A stretch of DNA of 9,470 bases, from NCBI GenBank assembly GCA_964528595.1, contig CAZGTM010000101.1, forward strand, positions 1 to 9,470, in the 5' to 3' direction. Position numbers and translations under genes: made by a program. This document shows positions 6,726-9,470 of the stretch, in pieces; position 1 is the first letter of the stretch, and each line of letters opens with the position of its first letter. This stretch comes from CAYFKJ01 sp964528595 (GTDB taxonomy: Bacteria > Pseudomonadota > Alphaproteobacteria > UBA2966). The notes beneath the pieces were generated by a model that searched no databases, was not told where the DNA came from, and saw only the letters and a list, made by a program, of their open reading frames with translations.

Positions 6726-6757
6726 CTCATATAGATGCATCAGGTTTGAACCGCAAG
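6726..6757 (-). promoter_or_regulatory. Heat-shock (RpoH)-like promoter of clpX
   Basis: The minus strand reads CTTG (6757-6754), 18 bases, then TCTATATGAG (6735-6726). The published alphaproteobacterial heat-shock consensus is CTTG-N17/18-CYTATNTNNG; all defined positions match except the first C. The same stretch can also be read as a weaker sigma70 promoter (TTGCGG, 17 bases, TATATG). It lies within the clpP-clpX gap and leaves a leader of about 100 bases, which contains the 6690-6707 hairpin. Confidence 0.55.
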
Positions 6758-6863
6758 CTGCATCCAAAAAGTCACTTTAGCCAATCCTATTCGAATACTG
6801 CACATCGACCGATCAATAATCCGTTAATGCTGTTTTCGATCAGGATCGCCCGCCGCGACCGTC

Positions 6864-7517
<654 letters not shown>

Positions 7518-7586
7518 GTTCCTCACTCGGTCTGAATAGCGTCCGCCACCTGACGGCATGCGGGCTTCGTCCAATCGACTAAAGGT

Positions 7587-9053
7587 CTACTCGTCCTTCT
7601 TGGCCGCCTTTTTCTTGGCGGCCGGCTTTTTCGCAGGCTTGTCTTCGGCTGCTTCGTCCGCGCCGTCCGCCTCGTCCTTGGCCGCCTTTTTCTTCGGCGC
7701 CGCCTTTTTCTTCGCCTTTTTCTTGGGCTTGGCGTCTTCCTCCGGTTCCTTCATCAGTTCGTCGGCCGTCACCGAGCGCTCGGTGACCGAGGCCAGTTCA
7801 ACGACGAAGTCGACGACTTTGTCTTCGAAGATCGGCGCGCGCAGCTGGTTCATGGCCTCCGGGTTCTGCTGATAGAACTCGACGAACTGGCGTTCCTGGC
7901 CGGGAAACTGGCGGGCCTGCTCGGCCATCGCGCGGTTCACTTCTTCCTGCTGCACTTCGATATTGTTCTTTTCACCGACGTCCGCAAGGAGCAATCCGAG
8001 GCGCACCCGCCGCTCGGCGATGCCGCGGTACTCTTCCTTCAACTCGTCTTCCGACTTGTCGGCGTCCTCTTCTTCGGCGTTGCCGGCTGCGCGCTGCTGT
8101 TCGATCTGTTGCCAAATGGCTTCGAATTCCTGATCGACCATACCCTCGGGCACATCGAAATCATGGGTGTCGGCCAGCTGATCCAGCAGTTCGCGTTTCA
8201 TGCGGGTGCGGGCGACGTTGTCGAAATCCGAACCGATCTGTTCGCGGATGGCGGTCTGTAGGGCTTCGAGGTTTTCCAGGCCCATGCGTTCGGCCATGGC
8301 GTCGTCGATGGCCGCCGTTTCGGCAACCTTCACTTCCTTAACGTCGACCTCGAACACCGCTTGCTTGCCGGCAAGTTCGGCGGCGCCGTACTCTTCGGGG
8401 AAGCTGACCTCGACCTTGACGTGGTCGCCGGCCTTGGAGCCGACCAGTTGCGGCTCGAAACCCGGGATGAAAGTGCCGGAGCCAAGTTCGATGGTGTAAT
8501 CCTCGGCCTTGCCGCCTTCGAATTCCTCGCCGTCGACGGAGCCAACGAAATCGATCACCACCGCGTCGCCGTCGGCGGCCTTGCGGCCTTCTTCAACGAC
8601 AAAGGTTTTCTGCGCATCCGCCAGTCGCTGGATAGCGTCCTGAACTTCGGCGTCACCCGGTTCCACCTTCAGGCGCTCCAGACTTATCTTGGAAAAGTCG
8701 GTCGCCTCGATGGTCGGCATGACCTCGACCTCGACGGTGTATTCAAGGTCCTCGCCCTTCTCGAATTTGGTCACTTCGATCTTGGGCTGTATCGCGGGCC
8801 GGAGTTCATTGTCCGTCAGCGCCTGCGTGGTGCCGGTGTTGACAGCCTCCTCGAGTACTTCGCCCATGACGGAATCGCCATATCTCTGTTTGAGCAGCGA
8901 TAGCGGCACCTTGCCGGGACGGAAGCCCGGAAGATTTGCGGTTTGGGCGATTTCGCCGATGCGGGCGTCGATTCGCCCCTCGATATCCTTGGCATCGACA
9001 ACGATGGTGTAAGCGCGCTTCAAGCCTTCGGCGCTGGTCTCTGTTACCTGCAT
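7587..9053 (-). CDS. tig: Trigger factor, ribosome-bound chaperone and prolyl isomerase
   Basis: Trigger factor docks at the ribosomal exit tunnel (protein L23) and shields nascent chains. The N-terminal ribosome-binding domain holds the signature GFRPGKVP (43-50). The FKBP-like prolyl isomerase domain covers about 158-242 (GDAVVIDFVGSVDGEEFEGG, GSGTFIPGFE), and the helical C-terminal chaperone domain runs to about 435. At 488 residues it is longer than the E. coli protein (432). The excess is a low-complexity tail (about 437-488) of lysine, alanine and proline with an acidic middle, reminiscent of histone H1-like tails. The ATG at 9053 is supported by the family N-terminus MQVTETSAEGLKR; the ribosome site is weak. 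No promoter is evident between tRNA-Leu and tig, so transcription may begin at the tRNA promoter. Confidence 0.97.
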   Translation of the reverse strand: MQVTETSAEGLKRAYTIVVDAKDIEGRIDARIGEIAQTANLPGFRPGKVPLSLLKQRYGDSVMGEVLEEAVNTGTTQALTDNELRPAIQPKIEVTKFEKGEDLEYTVEVEVMPTIEATDFSKISLERLKVEPGDAEVQDAIQRLADAQKTFVVEEGRKAADGDAVVIDFVGSVDGEEFEGGKAEDYTIELGSGTFIPGFEPQLVGSKAGDHVKVEVSFPEEYGAAELAGKQAVFEVDVKEVKVAETAAIDDAMAERMGLENLEALQTAIREQIGSDFDNVARTRMKRELLDQLADTHDFDVPEGMVDQEFEAIWQQIEQQRAAGNAEEEDADKSEDELKEEYRGIAERRVRLGLLLADVGEKNNIEVQQEEVNRAMAEQARQFPGQERQFVEFYQQNPEAMNQLRAPIFEDKVVDFVVELASVTERSVTADELMKEPEEDAKPKKKAKKKAAPKKKAAKDEADGADEAAEDKPAKKPAAKKKAAKKDE

Positions 9054-9081
9054 GGAACGTCGGTCCGTCTAGCTATGATGA

Positions 9082-9100
9082 CGCCGGCGGGGCGCCGGCG
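9082..9100. repeat. Very GC-rich hairpin between tRNA-Leu and tig
   Basis: Two copies of the self-complementary octamer CGCCGGCG are separated by three bases (GGG on the plus strand, CCC on the minus strand), giving an eight-pair stem. It lies about 30 bases before the tig start in the likely mRNA leader. There is no T tract after it on the minus strand. It could protect the 5' end left when the tRNA is cut out, or attenuate transcription. Neither is demonstrated. Confidence 0.5.
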
Positions 9101-9130
9101 AGAAATTCGAATAATCCGATTACGCGGCCT

Positions 9131-9215
<85 letters not shown>

Positions 9216-9262
9216 AACCGGCCGCGTCCCGACGGCGAAGCCTCCGGGTCACGGAAGCGCAC

Positions 9263-9291
9263 TCTATATCAATAGTGTGCGGCGGCGGCAA
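9263..9291 (-). promoter_or_regulatory. Sigma70-type promoter of tRNA-Leu (and perhaps tig)
   Basis: The minus strand shows TTGCCG (9291-9286), a 17-base spacer and TATAGA (9268-9263), each with four of six matches. The GC-rich leader to the tRNA 5' end is about 45 bases. As no other promoter is visible before tig, this site may drive a tRNA-Leu/tig/clpP transcript. Confidence 0.55.
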
Positions 9292-9326
9292 GCGTTGCCT
9301 CGCTGAAACCACCGCCACAAATAAAT

Positions 9327-9362
9327 GATGCCGCCCCACCAAGTACGCGGTGGTGCGGCATC
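9327..9362 (-). terminator. Large hairpin terminator for a gene beyond the right edge
   Basis: GATGCCGC and GCGGCATC (9327-9334, 9355-9362) plus CCACC/GGTGG (9336-9340, 9349-9353) form a 13-pair stem with a single C/T mismatch and an eight-base loop. On the minus strand it is followed by ATTTATTTG, a loose T-rich tail, which suggests termination of minus-strand transcription arriving from the right. The plus-strand side has only CTTCCCCC after it. Confidence 0.65.
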
Positions 9363-9470
9363 CTTCCCCCAATCTTGAACCCGATTACTCTCCTAAATGC
9401 CCGTGGAGAGGGGAACAAACCGTGCCTATCCGGTTAACGCAGACACCCACTTCATGTAGGGTGCTTCCAA
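9363..9470. other. Right edge; possible last codons of a minus-strand gene
   Basis: No complete gene is present. On the minus strand, one frame entering from the right gives 14 codons ending ...PYMKWVSALTG and a TAG at 9428-9426, about 60 bases before the terminator stem. A second frame stays open for longer but gives cysteine- and histidine-rich nonsense-like sequence. The first may be the C-terminus of the gene that uses the terminator at 9327-9362. The evidence is too short to identify it. Confidence 0.2.

Noticed and set aside
7518..7574. Longer ClpP start at the upstream ATG (19 extra residues)
   Set aside because: The extra residues do not resemble ClpP N-termini, while the ATG at 7517 aligns with the family and has a GAGG just before it.

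Overview
The window looks like a chromosomal segment of an alphaproteobacterium, probably Rhodospirillales-like (inferred from protein character and gene order, not from a database search). Core genes are moderately GC-rich. Every confidently called gene lies on the minus strand, so transcription runs from right to left. The order tRNA-Leu, tig, clpP, clpX, lon, hupB, (methyltransferase), tRNA-Val, tRNA-Asp follows the protein quality-control cluster that I know from many alphaproteobacteria.

Right to left. 9470-9216: a strong hairpin terminator for something beyond the right edge, then a sigma70-type promoter for tRNA-Leu(UAG). 9215-6864: tRNA-Leu, trigger factor with a long lysine/alanine tail, and ClpP with an acidic tail, closely spaced. 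6863-5352: a 246-base leader with a promoter-like site that fits the alphaproteobacterial heat-shock (RpoH) consensus, then clpX. 5351-2733: lon with a leader hairpin and a textbook intrinsic terminator. 2627-2178: hupB (HU) with its own good promoter, a GTG start and its own terminator. 2150-1329: a class I SAM-dependent methyltransferase sitting between hupB and the tRNAs. 1311-1014: tRNA-Val(UAC) and tRNA-Asp(GUC), each with its own promoter.

Left of tRNA-Asp the character changes. There is an AT-rich 371-base stretch, and then an AT-richer gene of unknown function that runs off the left edge; its frame is open from a GTG at 642 to base 1. The AT-rich stretch holds an inverted 15-base exact copy of the tRNA-Asp 3' end (784-798, 19 of 20 matches to 803). 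Fused to it is a 20-base near-perfect palindrome (798-817), and short TTGCAG repeats lie nearby. I read this as the scar or edge of an element that uses tRNA-Asp as its attachment site. This is the least ordinary part of the window.

How the genes work together: trigger factor receives nascent chains at the ribosome. ClpX unfolds substrates and feeds them to ClpP. Lon is a second, self-contained ATP-dependent protease. HU compacts DNA. The tRNA genes are housekeeping and also serve as integration landmarks. I see no CRISPR array, transposase, rRNA or toxin-antitoxin pair inside the window.
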